A DNA stretch of 5,978 nucleotides from AP-15 sp035570935 (GTDB lineage Bacteria > Pseudomonadota > Alphaproteobacteria > ATCC43930 > CGMCC-115725), in assembly GCA_035570935.1 (NCBI GenBank), contig DATMKU010000394.1, positions 1-5,978 of the forward strand, in the 5' to 3' direction. Below, piece by piece: positions 1 through 5,765 of the stretch. The notes beneath the pieces were generated by a model. It was not told the origin of the DNA and searched no databases. It saw only the letters and a program-made list of their open reading frames with translations. The first letter of the stretch is position 1; each line of letters starts with the position of its first letter. The position numbers and the translations under genes are program-made.

Positions 1-289
1 GGAAATGAAGCGGAGGGGACTGACCCCAGGACTGACGCCAGTCGAACCGGCCTATCAAGCCATCGAAATGCCGCGCAACAGCCCGATCGGCTTTCTCACC
101 GCCTTTTTTGCGGTGATCGTCGGCTTTTCGGCGATCTGGCATATCTGGTGGCTGGTGATCCTCGGTTTCCTCGCCGCCGCAGTCGGGGTCCTGGCATTCG
201 GCTGGAGCGAGAATCGGGAGCGCGAAATCTCGGGTACCGAACTTGCCCAAATGGAACGGGCCCGGCTGGGCCTGGGGCGGCCCGCATGA
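1..289 (+). CDS. cyoB: Cytochrome bo3 ubiquinol oxidase subunit I, C-terminal part (5' end outside window)
   Basis: Only the last 95 residues are present; the frame is open to the left edge, so the ATG at position 5 is probably internal. Subunit I is the membrane catalytic subunit that carries low-spin heme, high-spin heme and CuB, oxidises ubiquinol, reduces oxygen to water and pumps protons; none of its heme or copper ligands fall in this fragment. What is visible is the family's characteristic end: an I-E-M-P-R-N-S segment (about 20-26 counted from the ATG at 5), two hydrophobic helices (about 27-45 and 46-66) around a W-H-I-W-W-L motif, and a charged cytoplasmic tail. This matches the E. 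coli CyoB C-terminus as I recall it (I-H-M-P-K-N, then W-H-I-W-W-L). The stop codon overlaps the cyoC start as ATGA, which indicates one operon and translational coupling. Confidence 0.94.
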   Translation, partial: EMKRRGLTPGLTPVEPAYQAIEMPRNSPIGFLTAFFAVIVGFSAIWHIWWLVILGFLAAAVGVLAFGWSENREREISGTELAQMERARLGLGRPA

Positions 290-915
290 CGATCGCAACT
301 CTCGACAGAGTTCCAACCGAACTCGCGCGCGGGCGCGGCGGCGGCGGGCCGGCTCCAAAGCGCACCGTTGTCGCCTACGGCTTCTGGATGTTCATCCTCA
401 GCGACTTCGTCATGTTCTCGGCGCTGTTCGCGGCCTATGCGGTGTTGGCGGGCAACACCGCCGGCGGCCCGACCGGGTCCGAGCTGTTCAATCTCCGCAA
501 CGTCTTTATCGAGACGATGTGCCTGTTGTTCTCGAGCTATGCCTGCGGGCTCGGCGCGTTGTCCGCCGAACGGCGGCGGCAGGGCCTGTTCCTGGTCTTT
601 GCCGCGATCACCTTTGTCCTTGGCGCGGCCTTTCTTGTTATTGAGGCAAGGGAATTTGCCCGCATGGTGGCCGAAGGCGCCGGACCCCAGCGCAGCGCCT
701 TTCTCTCCAGCTTTTTCGCTCTGGTCGGCACGCATGGCGTCCACGTCACCGGCGGCCTTATCTATCTCGCCTATATGGTGGCGCAGGTCGTCGTCAAGGG
801 TTTGCGCGGCACCGTGCTGCGGCGCCTGCTGTGTTGGAGCCTGTTCTGGCACGCGCTGGACATCGTCTGGGTCGGGGTGTTCACGTTGGTCTATCTGATG
901 GGAGATTTCCGGTGA
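286..915 (+). CDS. cyoC: Cytochrome bo3 ubiquinol oxidase subunit III
   Basis: 209-residue membrane protein of the heme-copper oxidase subunit III family, close to the 204 residues of E. coli CyoC. Subunit III has no redox centres and packs against subunit I in the inner membrane. About five hydrophobic helices are visible (roughly 28-52, 72-91, 99-118, 137-167, 182-205). Family marks are F-L-x-I-E-x-x-E-F (116-124), G-T-H-G-x-H-V-x-x-G (148-157) and W-H-x-L-D-I-V-W (188-195), followed by V-F-T-L-V-Y-L-M-G. An ATG at 148 in the same frame would add 46 residues lying over the cyoB end. The start at 286 is preferred because it overlaps the cyoB stop (ATGA), gives the family length and leaves the usual short hydrophilic N-terminus, here Gly-rich. 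No strong ribosome binding site precedes it, which fits translational coupling to cyoB. Confidence 0.96.
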   Translation: MTIATLDRVPTELARGRGGGGPAPKRTVVAYGFWMFILSDFVMFSALFAAYAVLAGNTAGGPTGSELFNLRNVFIETMCLLFSSYACGLGALSAERRRQGLFLVFAAITFVLGAAFLVIEAREFARMVAEGAGPQRSAFLSSFFALVGTHGVHVTGGLIYLAYMVAQVVVKGLRGTVLRRLLCWSLFWHALDIVWVGVFTLVYLMGDFR

Positions 916-1289
916 TGGACGGTGACGACCGCGTTTTCGACGACCGCACACCCGGTGTCGAGGAATACGAGCCTTCCGCCAGCTATCTGTCATACACGGC
1001 GGGGCTCGGGCTCGCGATCCTGCTGACGATTGCTTCGTTTGTCGTCTCGCAAACCCATTTGCTGTGGCCACCGGGTATACCGGTTGGGCTGATGGTGCTC
1101 GCCTTTGCCCAGATCGGCGTCCACCTCGTGTTCTTTTTGCATCTGGGCAGCGGGCCCGACCACACGAACAATATTGTCGCGCTCGCCTTCGGCGTGCTGA
1201 TCGTCTTTCTCGTCATCACCGGATCAATTTGGATCATCGCCAACCTCCACGCCAATATGATGCCGATGTCCGTGCCCGCGCCGCACTGA
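915..1289 (+). CDS. cyoD: Cytochrome bo3 ubiquinol oxidase subunit IV
   Basis: 124-residue small membrane subunit of the CyoD / COX4-pro family (E. coli CyoD is 109 residues). It is thought to help assembly and stability of the subunit I metal site rather than catalysis. An acidic N-terminal stretch (1-22) is followed by three hydrophobic helices (about 24-46, 54-76, 86-110). The diagnostic segment is A-Q-I-G-V-H-L-V-F-F-L-H-L (65-77), which matches the conserved Q-x-x-V-H-x-x-x-F-L-H motif of the family. The ATG at 915 overlaps the cyoC stop (TGATG) and has a GGGAG ribosome binding site at 900-904, so the longer in-frame start at 831 inside cyoC is rejected. The usual fifth gene, cyoE, does not follow; the next gene is a soluble hydrolase 54 bp downstream. 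Confidence 0.95.
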   Translation: MDGDDRVFDDRTPGVEEYEPSASYLSYTAGLGLAILLTIASFVVSQTHLLWPPGIPVGLMVLAFAQIGVHLVFFLHLGSGPDHTNNIVALAFGVLIVFLVITGSIWIIANLHANMMPMSVPAPH

Positions 1290-1343
1290 CCCGGTTCGGC
1301 GCGAAATCCCGGCCGCGCAGCACCGCGACGTCGATGGCCGAGG

Positions 1344-2015
1344 ATGCCGGTTGGCATGGCCGAGATTGTTCCATTTGAAAAACCCGTGGTTCGGGGGTTT
1401 TTGCATCGGCCGCGCCAGGCGGGGCGGCGAGGCTTGGTGCTGACCCATGGGGCGGGCGGCAATTGCAAGGCGCCGTTGCTGGCGGCGGCGGCGGATGCCT
1501 TTGCCGATGCCGGGCTCTGGGTGTTGCGGTGCGATCTGCCGTTTCGCCAGCGGCGGCCGACGGGGCCGCCCTCGCCTGCGGCGGCCGCCGCGGATCGGGC
1601 GGGGTTGAAGAGCGCGGTCGAGGCGATGCGCGAGCTGCTGACGGGGGCGGTTTTTCTCGGCGGGCAGTCGTATGGCGGGCGGCAGGCGACGATGCTCGCC
1701 GCCGACGAGCCCGAATTGGCCGCGGGTTTGCTGCTGTTCTCGTACCCGCTACATCCGCCCGGCAGACCCGACCGGCTGCGCACCGAGCATTTTCCGCGGC
1801 TGCGGGTTCCGGCGGTGTTTGTTCAGGGCACCGCCGACCCGTTCGGCTCGATCACGGAGGTCGGGACGGCGATAGCGCAGATCCCGGCGTCAACCCGGCT
1901 GATCCCGATCGAGGGCGCCGGACATGATCTGAGGCGCGGACGCTTCGACCTCGCGCCGGTCGTCGCCGCCCTTGTCGCGACACCTGATCGTATTGTCTCA
2001 CCCGAAGCGAAGTGA
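1344..2015 (+). CDS. Alpha/beta hydrolase, KANL3/Tex30-like (COG3571-type), substrate unknown
   Basis: 223-residue single-domain hydrolase without a signal peptide or membrane helix, so probably cytoplasmic. The alpha/beta-hydrolase landmarks are complete and correctly ordered: the oxyanion-loop motif T-H-G-A-G-G (34-39), the nucleophile elbow G-G-Q-S-Y-G-G (106-112, nucleophile Ser109), an acid in G-T-A-D-P-F (162-167, Asp165) and a histidine in G-A-G-H-D-L (191-196, His194). The short length, the R-C-D-L-P-F-R segment (62-68) and the S-Y-P-L-H-P-P-G segment (133-140) are typical of bacterial Tex30/KANL3-like hydrolases, sometimes annotated as dienelactone-hydrolase-like. The true substrate cannot be told from sequence. 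The start is uncertain: ATG at 1344 directly abuts a GAGG, while ATG at 1356 (residue 5) has the same GAGG 12 nt upstream. It lies downstream of cyoD on the same strand, but a hairpin at 1378-1402 may separate it transcriptionally. It converges with ku. Confidence 0.9.
   Translation: MPVGMAEIVPFEKPVVRGFLHRPRQAGRRGLVLTHGAGGNCKAPLLAAAADAFADAGLWVLRCDLPFRQRRPTGPPSPAAAAADRAGLKSAVEAMRELLTGAVFLGGQSYGGRQATMLAADEPELAAGLLLFSYPLHPPGRPDRLRTEHFPRLRVPAVFVQGTADPFGSITEVGTAIAQIPASTRLIPIEGAGHDLRRGRFDLAPVVAALVATPDRIVSPEAK
1378..1402 (+). terminator. Terminator-like hairpin inside the hydrolase 5' end
   Basis: AAAAACCC at 1378-1385 is the exact reverse complement of GGGTTTTT at 1395-1402, with a 9-nt loop. In an alternative register CCCG (1383-1386) pairs with CGGG (1392-1395). 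The right arm ends in five T, so it resembles a weak bidirectional intrinsic terminator 88 bp past the cyoD stop. The same bases encode conserved-looking residues E-K-P-V-V-R-G-F-L of the hydrolase, so the hairpin may simply be a coincidence of codon choice. The GC part of the stem is only 3-4 bp. Confidence 0.35.
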
Positions 2016-2027
2016 ATAACGGACGCG

Positions 2028-3035
2028 TCAGGCTTTGCGGCGCCGCGCAGGCGCGGGCGCCTCGGCCGCCGCCGGTTCGGGCGCGGCGGCTTCCCGGGTT
2101 TTGCGTCGCTTCGCCGCCGGCGGCGCGACGGGATGGGCGCCGGGCTCGGTCTTTGCGTCGCGCCCGCCGGAGACCGGCAACAGCAGGGCCGGCTGGCGCC
2201 GATCGCCGGGGGATTTCGCGCGCTTGCCCGACGACGCGGCAGGCGCTGCCTTTCCCGAACCCCCTTCTTCGCGGGCCAGGCTGCGCTTTAGCGCGTCCAT
2301 CAGGTTGATCACCTTCGGCGGCTCGGCAATCGCCTCCGCGGTCACCGTCACCTCTCCCTTGACTTTGCTCTGGACCAATTCGCGCAACGCGTCCTGGTAG
2401 CGGTCGTGAAAATTCGCCGGCTCGAAAGTACCGGCCTTGCGCTCGATAATGGTTGTGGCGAGCGCCACCAGTTCGGGATCGACCTCGCCGTCCTGTTTGT
2501 CGCCGAGTTCGGCGGTGCGGACCTCGTCGCTGGCGCGCAGGGTCGACATCAGCAGCCCGCCGCCGCGCGGCTCGACCAATACCAGCCGTTCGCGGTTCGC
2601 CAGCACGATGCGGCCGAGCCCGACCTTGTCTGCCCGCGTCATCGCTTCGCCAATGACGCGAAAGGTCTCGCTGGCGATCTCGCCGTCGGGATAGATGTAG
2701 TAAGGCGTGTCGAGATAGAGCGGATCGACCTCGTCGCGGCTGACAAACCGATCGAGCTCGATAATTTTCGATGACTCGATCTGCAGGTCCTTCAATTCCT
2801 CGTCGCTCAACGTGACATAGCGGTCGCGGTCAAACTCAAAGCCCTTGACGACCTGGTCGCGGCTGAGTTCTTCGCCGGTCTTGGCATCGACGAGACGCTG
2901 CGAAACCCGGTTTCCGGTTTCGGCATTGAGCTGATTGAGGCGAATTCGCTTCGACTCGGTGGTCGCCGGGCTCAGGTACACCGGGCAAGTGACGAGAGAA
3001 AGACGCAGAAATCCGCTCCAACTCGCGCGCGGCAT
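2028..3035 (-). CDS. ku: Non-homologous end-joining protein Ku
   Basis: 335-residue bacterial Ku. The family forms a homodimeric ring that threads onto DNA double-strand-break ends and recruits LigD. The N-terminus W-S-G-F-L-R-L-S-L-V-T-C-P-V (6-19) is the standard bacterial Ku opening (W-x-G-x-I-x-F-G-L-V-x-x-P-V). Other marks are K-G-F-E-F-D-R-D-R-Y-V (64-74), I-I-E-L-D-R-F-V (91-98), P-Y-Y-I-Y-P-D (111-117), and the conserved region ending V-I-N-L-M-D-A-L-K-R-S-L (242-253), just before the variable tail. The beta-barrel core covers about 1-255. Residues 254-335 are a low-complexity Ala/Pro/Lys/Arg tail ending A-R-R-R-K-A; such basic extensions in other bacterial Ku proteins contribute to DNA binding and threading. 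The start is well supported: AGGAGA sits 5 nt upstream. The gene is divergent from ligD and convergent with the hydrolase (12 bp between stop codons). Confidence 0.97.
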   Translation of the reverse strand: MPRASWSGFLRLSLVTCPVYLSPATTESKRIRLNQLNAETGNRVSQRLVDAKTGEELSRDQVVKGFEFDRDRYVTLSDEELKDLQIESSKIIELDRFVSRDEVDPLYLDTPYYIYPDGEIASETFRVIGEAMTRADKVGLGRIVLANRERLVLVEPRGGGLLMSTLRASDEVRTAELGDKQDGEVDPELVALATTIIERKAGTFEPANFHDRYQDALRELVQSKVKGEVTVTAEAIAEPPKVINLMDALKRSLAREEGGSGKAAPAASSGKRAKSPGDRRQPALLLPVSGGRDAKTEPGAHPVAPPAAKRRKTREAAAPEPAAAEAPAPARRRKA

Positions 3036-3142
3036 GTCGTTCTCCTATGCTGCGGCGTTACGAATGCACAATATGGGGCGGTACGCAACGGCATGCGACA
3101 GGTGTTGACGACAGACGGTTCTCTGACGGGCGAACGGTGGCT
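3036..3142. promoter_or_regulatory. Shared divergent intergenic region between ku and ligD
   Basis: This 107-bp gap is the only place from which both ku (minus) and ligD (plus) can be independently started, so it should hold both promoters. No convincing -35/-10 pair was found. TTGACG at 3105-3110 fits a -35 element for ligD but lacks a recognisable -10 at the right distance. CGACAG occurs twice as a direct repeat (3096-3101 and 3109-3114, period 13) and a GCATGC palindrome lies at 3091-3096. Any regulator site here is speculative. Confidence 0.4.
3041..3046 (-). promoter_or_regulatory. Ribosome binding site of ku
   Basis: Read on the minus strand this is AGGAGA, 5 nt before the ATG of ku. 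It is the strongest Shine-Dalgarno match in the window and fixes the ku start. Confidence 0.85.
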
Positions 3143-5728
3143 ATGGCGCTGAGCGAATACCAACGAAAGCGCGATTTCGCGAAAACCCCGGAACCGGCGG
3201 GCGGCGCCGTCCGGCCGAACGCGTCGCCGAAGCTGTCCTTTGTGATCCAAAAACACGCCGCCCGCCGCCTGCATTACGATTTCCGGCTCGAACTCGACGG
3301 GGTGTTGAAGAGCTGGGCGGTGCCGAAAGGACCGAGCACCGACCCCGGCGAAAAGCGGCTGGCGGTCCATGTCGAGGACCATCCGCTCGAATATGGCGGG
3401 TTCGAAGGCGTCATTCCCGAAAAGCAATACGGCGCTGGCGCCTCGATGATCTGGGATCGCGGCAGTTGGACCCCGCTTGATCCCAACCCGCAAGCGGCGT
3501 ACGCCAAGGGCAATCTCAAATTCGAGATCGACGGCCAGAAACTCCGCGGCAAATGGGTTCTGGTGCGGATGGGCGGCAAGCATACCGGCCGCAACCACGA
3601 GAACTGGCTGTTGATCAAGGAGCGCGACGCCGCCGCGACGCCGGGAAGCGGCGACGCGATCGTTGCCGACAACCCGAAAAGCGCCGCGACTGGCCGCACG
3701 ATCGACGAGATCGCCGCCGACCGCGACCGGATCTGGGGGCCGAACGGCGAGGAGCGCCCGGCCGACGCGCGCCGCGCCCCGCCGCATGCCGACCCGTCGA
3801 GCATTTCCGGGGCCAAAAAAGGGCGAGTGCCGGCCGACCCGCGACCGTTGCTGGCGCATGCGGCGGAAGAGGCGCCGGATGGGCCGGATTGGTTGCACGA
3901 AATCAAATACGACGGCTATCGCCTGCTGGCGCGGATCAGCGGCGGTAAGGTGCGGCTCTCGACCCGCAGCGGGCTCGACTGGACCGAAAAATTTCTGGCG
4001 CTCGCCCGCCGTTTCGCCGCGCTGCCGGTCGATAGCGCGCTGATCGACGGCGAGCTGGTGCATATCGAAGCGGACGGCACCACCGATTTCGGCCATCTGC
4101 AGGATGCGATCGCGACCGGGCGGACCGAGGCGCTGGTGTTTTGCGCCTTCGACGTGTTGCATGTCGATGGCTGGGATCTGACGGGTGCGGCGCTCGAAGA
4201 CCGCAAGGCGGCGCTGGCCTCGCTGATCCCGGCTAATGCCGAGAGCGAGTTGCGCTACAGCGACCATCAGGTCGGGCGCGGCCGCGATTTCTTCCGCCAT
4301 GCCTGCGGCTATCGCCTCGAAGGCATCGTTTCGAAGCGCCGCGACAGCCCGTATCACGCCGGCCGGCACCACAGCTGGCTCAAAATAAAGTGCGGGAACC
4401 GCGAGGAGTTTGGCGTGATCGGGTTCAGCGACCCGGCCGGCGGCCGTCAGGGCTTGGGGGCCTTGCTGCTCGGCTATTACGGTCCGCAAGGTGAGTTGCA
4501 TTACGCCGGCCGCGTCGGCACCGGGTTCAGCGATGCCCGGCTTTTGGATCTGCGGGCGCGGCTCGATCGGCTCGCACAAGCCGAGCGCCCGGTCGTGACG
4601 CTGCCAAAGGGAGCCGTCGTCAAAGGCGTGCATTGGACGCAGCCGAAGCTCGTCGCCGAAGTTCGTTTCGCGGGATGGACCGCCGACGCGGTGTTGCGGC
4701 ACGCGGCGTTTTTGGGATTGCGCGAGGACAAAACTGCGAGGGAGGTCGTGCGCGAGATGCCCTCATCGTCGTCACCGTCGGCGGAGCCCGCCGAGCCCTC
4801 GCCGCCCCGCGCCCTGCAACGCGCCCCAGTGTCGATCGCGCGCGACGGCAGCACCGTCTTCGACGGCGTGCGGCTGACCCATGCCGATCGCGTCCTCTAC
4901 CCCGAGGAGGGAATCGCCAAGCTCGACCTGGCGCGCTATTACGCCGATGTCGCCGATTGGGCCTTGCCGCAACTCGGCCATCGCTCGCTGAGCCTGGTGC
5001 GCGCGCCGACCGGGGTCGGCGGCGAGCAGTTTTTTCAAAAGCACGCCGGCTCCAGCGTGCCTAGTGCGGTAACGCGGATCGAGATCGACGGCGAGACCCA
5101 TCTCGCGATCGAGGATCTGGCCGGGCTGTTGTCGTTGGTGCAGATCGGCGTACTCGAAATCCACCCCTGGGGTTCGACGATCGACAAGTTGGAACAACCC
5201 GACCGGGTCACCTTCGATCTCGACCCGGATGAGGGGCTGGCTTGGTCGCGGGTGACCGAGGCGGCGCTCGAAATCCGCGACGTGCTGACGGGTCTCGGGC
5301 TGCAAAGCTTTGTCAAGACCACCGGCGGCAAAGGGCTGCATGTCGTCGTGCCGTTGACGCCGCGGCTCGGCTGGGAGGAGGTCAAGAATTTCACCAGGAC
5401 GGTCGCCGAAGACCTGGCTGCGCGCCACCCGCAGCGCTACACCGCCAATCAGTCGAAGCGGGCGCGCACGGGCCGCATCTACATCGACTATCTGCGCAAC
5501 GCACGGGGTGCGACGGCGGTCGGCGCCTACTCGACCCGTGCGCGGCCGGGGGCCACGGTCTCGACGCCGCTGTCGTGGAGTGAAGTCGAAGCGGACACCC
5601 AACCCGGACACTTCACCGTCGCCACCGTCCCAGCCCGGCTCGCCTCCCTTAAATCCGATCCGTGGGCCGAAATCGAGAAGTTGCGTCAGTTGATCGGCGC
5701 CGCCGCCCGCCGCAAGCTCGGGTTTTGA
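3143..5728 (+). CDS. ligD: Multifunctional DNA ligase D (phosphoesterase-ligase-polymerase)
   Basis: 861-residue NHEJ enzyme in the Pseudomonas-type order PE-LIG-POL (P. aeruginosa LigD is about 840 residues). The 3'-phosphoesterase domain (about 28-165) shows H38-x5-H44-Y-D46-F-R48 and E-D-H80-P-L-E-Y84; this runs a constant four residues behind the P. aeruginosa catalytic set (H42, H48, D50, R52, H84, Y88). The ATP-dependent ligase domain (about 235-535) has the nucleotidyl-lysine motif K255-Y-D-G, then L-I-D-G-E-L-V (300-306), E-G-I-V-S-K (393-398), W-L-K-I-K (412-416) and an OB fold ending R-E-D-K. The primase-like polymerase domain (about 567-861) has F-F-Q-K-H (630-634), D692-L-D694-P, T-G-G-K-G-L-H (727-733) and Y-I-D782-Y. 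Two disordered linkers (about 165-235, and Ser/Pro-rich 539-562) separate the domains. An upstream in-frame ATG (3047) would add 32 residues with no family resemblance; GTG at 3137 is also possible. None of these starts has a good Shine-Dalgarno sequence. Confidence 0.97.
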   Translation: MALSEYQRKRDFAKTPEPAGGAVRPNASPKLSFVIQKHAARRLHYDFRLELDGVLKSWAVPKGPSTDPGEKRLAVHVEDHPLEYGGFEGVIPEKQYGAGASMIWDRGSWTPLDPNPQAAYAKGNLKFEIDGQKLRGKWVLVRMGGKHTGRNHENWLLIKERDAAATPGSGDAIVADNPKSAATGRTIDEIAADRDRIWGPNGEERPADARRAPPHADPSSISGAKKGRVPADPRPLLAHAAEEAPDGPDWLHEIKYDGYRLLARISGGKVRLSTRSGLDWTEKFLALARRFAALPVDSALIDGELVHIEADGTTDFGHLQDAIATGRTEALVFCAFDVLHVDGWDLTGAALEDRKAALASLIPANAESELRYSDHQVGRGRDFFRHACGYRLEGIVSKRRDSPYHAGRHHSWLKIKCGNREEFGVIGFSDPAGGRQGLGALLLGYYGPQGELHYAGRVGTGFSDARLLDLRARLDRLAQAERPVVTLPKGAVVKGVHWTQPKLVAEVRFAGWTADAVLRHAAFLGLREDKTAREVVREMPSSSSPSAEPAEPSPPRALQRAPVSIARDGSTVFDGVRLTHADRVLYPEEGIAKLDLARYYADVADWALPQLGHRSLSLVRAPTGVGGEQFFQKHAGSSVPSAVTRIEIDGETHLAIEDLAGLLSLVQIGVLEIHPWGSTIDKLEQPDRVTFDLDPDEGLAWSRVTEAALEIRDVLTGLGLQSFVKTTGGKGLHVVVPLTPRLGWEEVKNFTRTVAEDLAARHPQRYTANQSKRARTGRIYIDYLRNARGATAVGAYSTRARPGATVSTPLSWSEVEADTQPGHFTVATVPARLASLKSDPWAEIEKLRQLIGAAARRKLGF

Positions 5729-5731
5729 AGC

Positions 5732-5752
5732 TTCCTTGAGGCCAGTAAGGAA
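5732..5752 (+). repeat. Upstream inverted repeat, alternative to the antitoxin-start hairpin
   Basis: TTCCTT at 5732-5737 is the exact reverse complement of AAGGAA at 5747-5752, with a 9-nt loop. It lies just past the ligD stop, beside a GAAGCTTC palindrome (5727-5734). Its right arm overlaps the left arm of the hairpin at 5745-5761, so in RNA only one of the two could form. No T run follows, so it is not a convincing ligD terminator. Confidence 0.4.
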
Positions 5753-5765
5753 AATCCTTACATGG
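5742..5765 (+). promoter_or_regulatory. Palindrome over the Shine-Dalgarno and start codon of the antitoxin gene
   Basis: GTAAGGA (5745-5751) and TCCTTAC (5755-5761) form a perfect 7-bp inverted repeat around AAA. The outer CCA (5742-5744) and TGG (5763-5765) also match, with one unpaired A at 5762. The left arm contains AAGGA (5747-5751), the only good Shine-Dalgarno sequence for the ATG at 5762. As DNA it could be an operator for autoregulation, which is usual for AbrB/MazE-type antitoxins; as RNA it could hide the ribosome binding site. The structure is seen directly; the function is inferred. Confidence 0.55.

Noticed and set aside
55..1071. A 338-residue open frame on the minus strand opposite cyoB-cyoC-cyoD
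   Set aside because: It is antisense to three well-recognised oxidase subunit genes, with Arg/Gln/His-rich content and no domain; a GC-driven shadow.
1290..1343. GC-rich gap after cyoD as an intrinsic terminator
   Set aside because: Only short 5-bp complementary stretches are visible and no T run follows; the better candidate is the hairpin at 1378-1402.
983..1783. A 266-residue open frame on the minus strand opposite cyoD and the hydrolase
   Set aside because: It spans two genes on the other strand and has no recognisable domain; a shadow frame.
2016..2027. Terminator between the convergent hydrolase and ku genes
   Set aside because: The gap is only 12 bp and shows no hairpin or T run.
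3047..3142. 32-residue N-terminal extension of LigD from the ATG at 3047
   Set aside because: The extra residues resemble no LigD. The start at 3143 places the phosphoesterase residues a constant four positions from the P. aeruginosa numbering, and the extension would consume the whole ku-ligD promoter region.
2972..4702. A 576-residue open frame on the minus strand opposite the 5' two thirds of ligD
   Set aside because: It lies antisense to an unmistakable LigD and overlaps the ku start. Its composition (Arg/Ala/Gly/Pro-rich, no recognisable domain) is that of a mirror frame in GC-rich DNA.
4772..5611. A 279-residue open frame on the minus strand opposite the LigD polymerase domain
   Set aside because: It is antisense to conserved catalytic motifs of LigD and shows no family signature or credible start.
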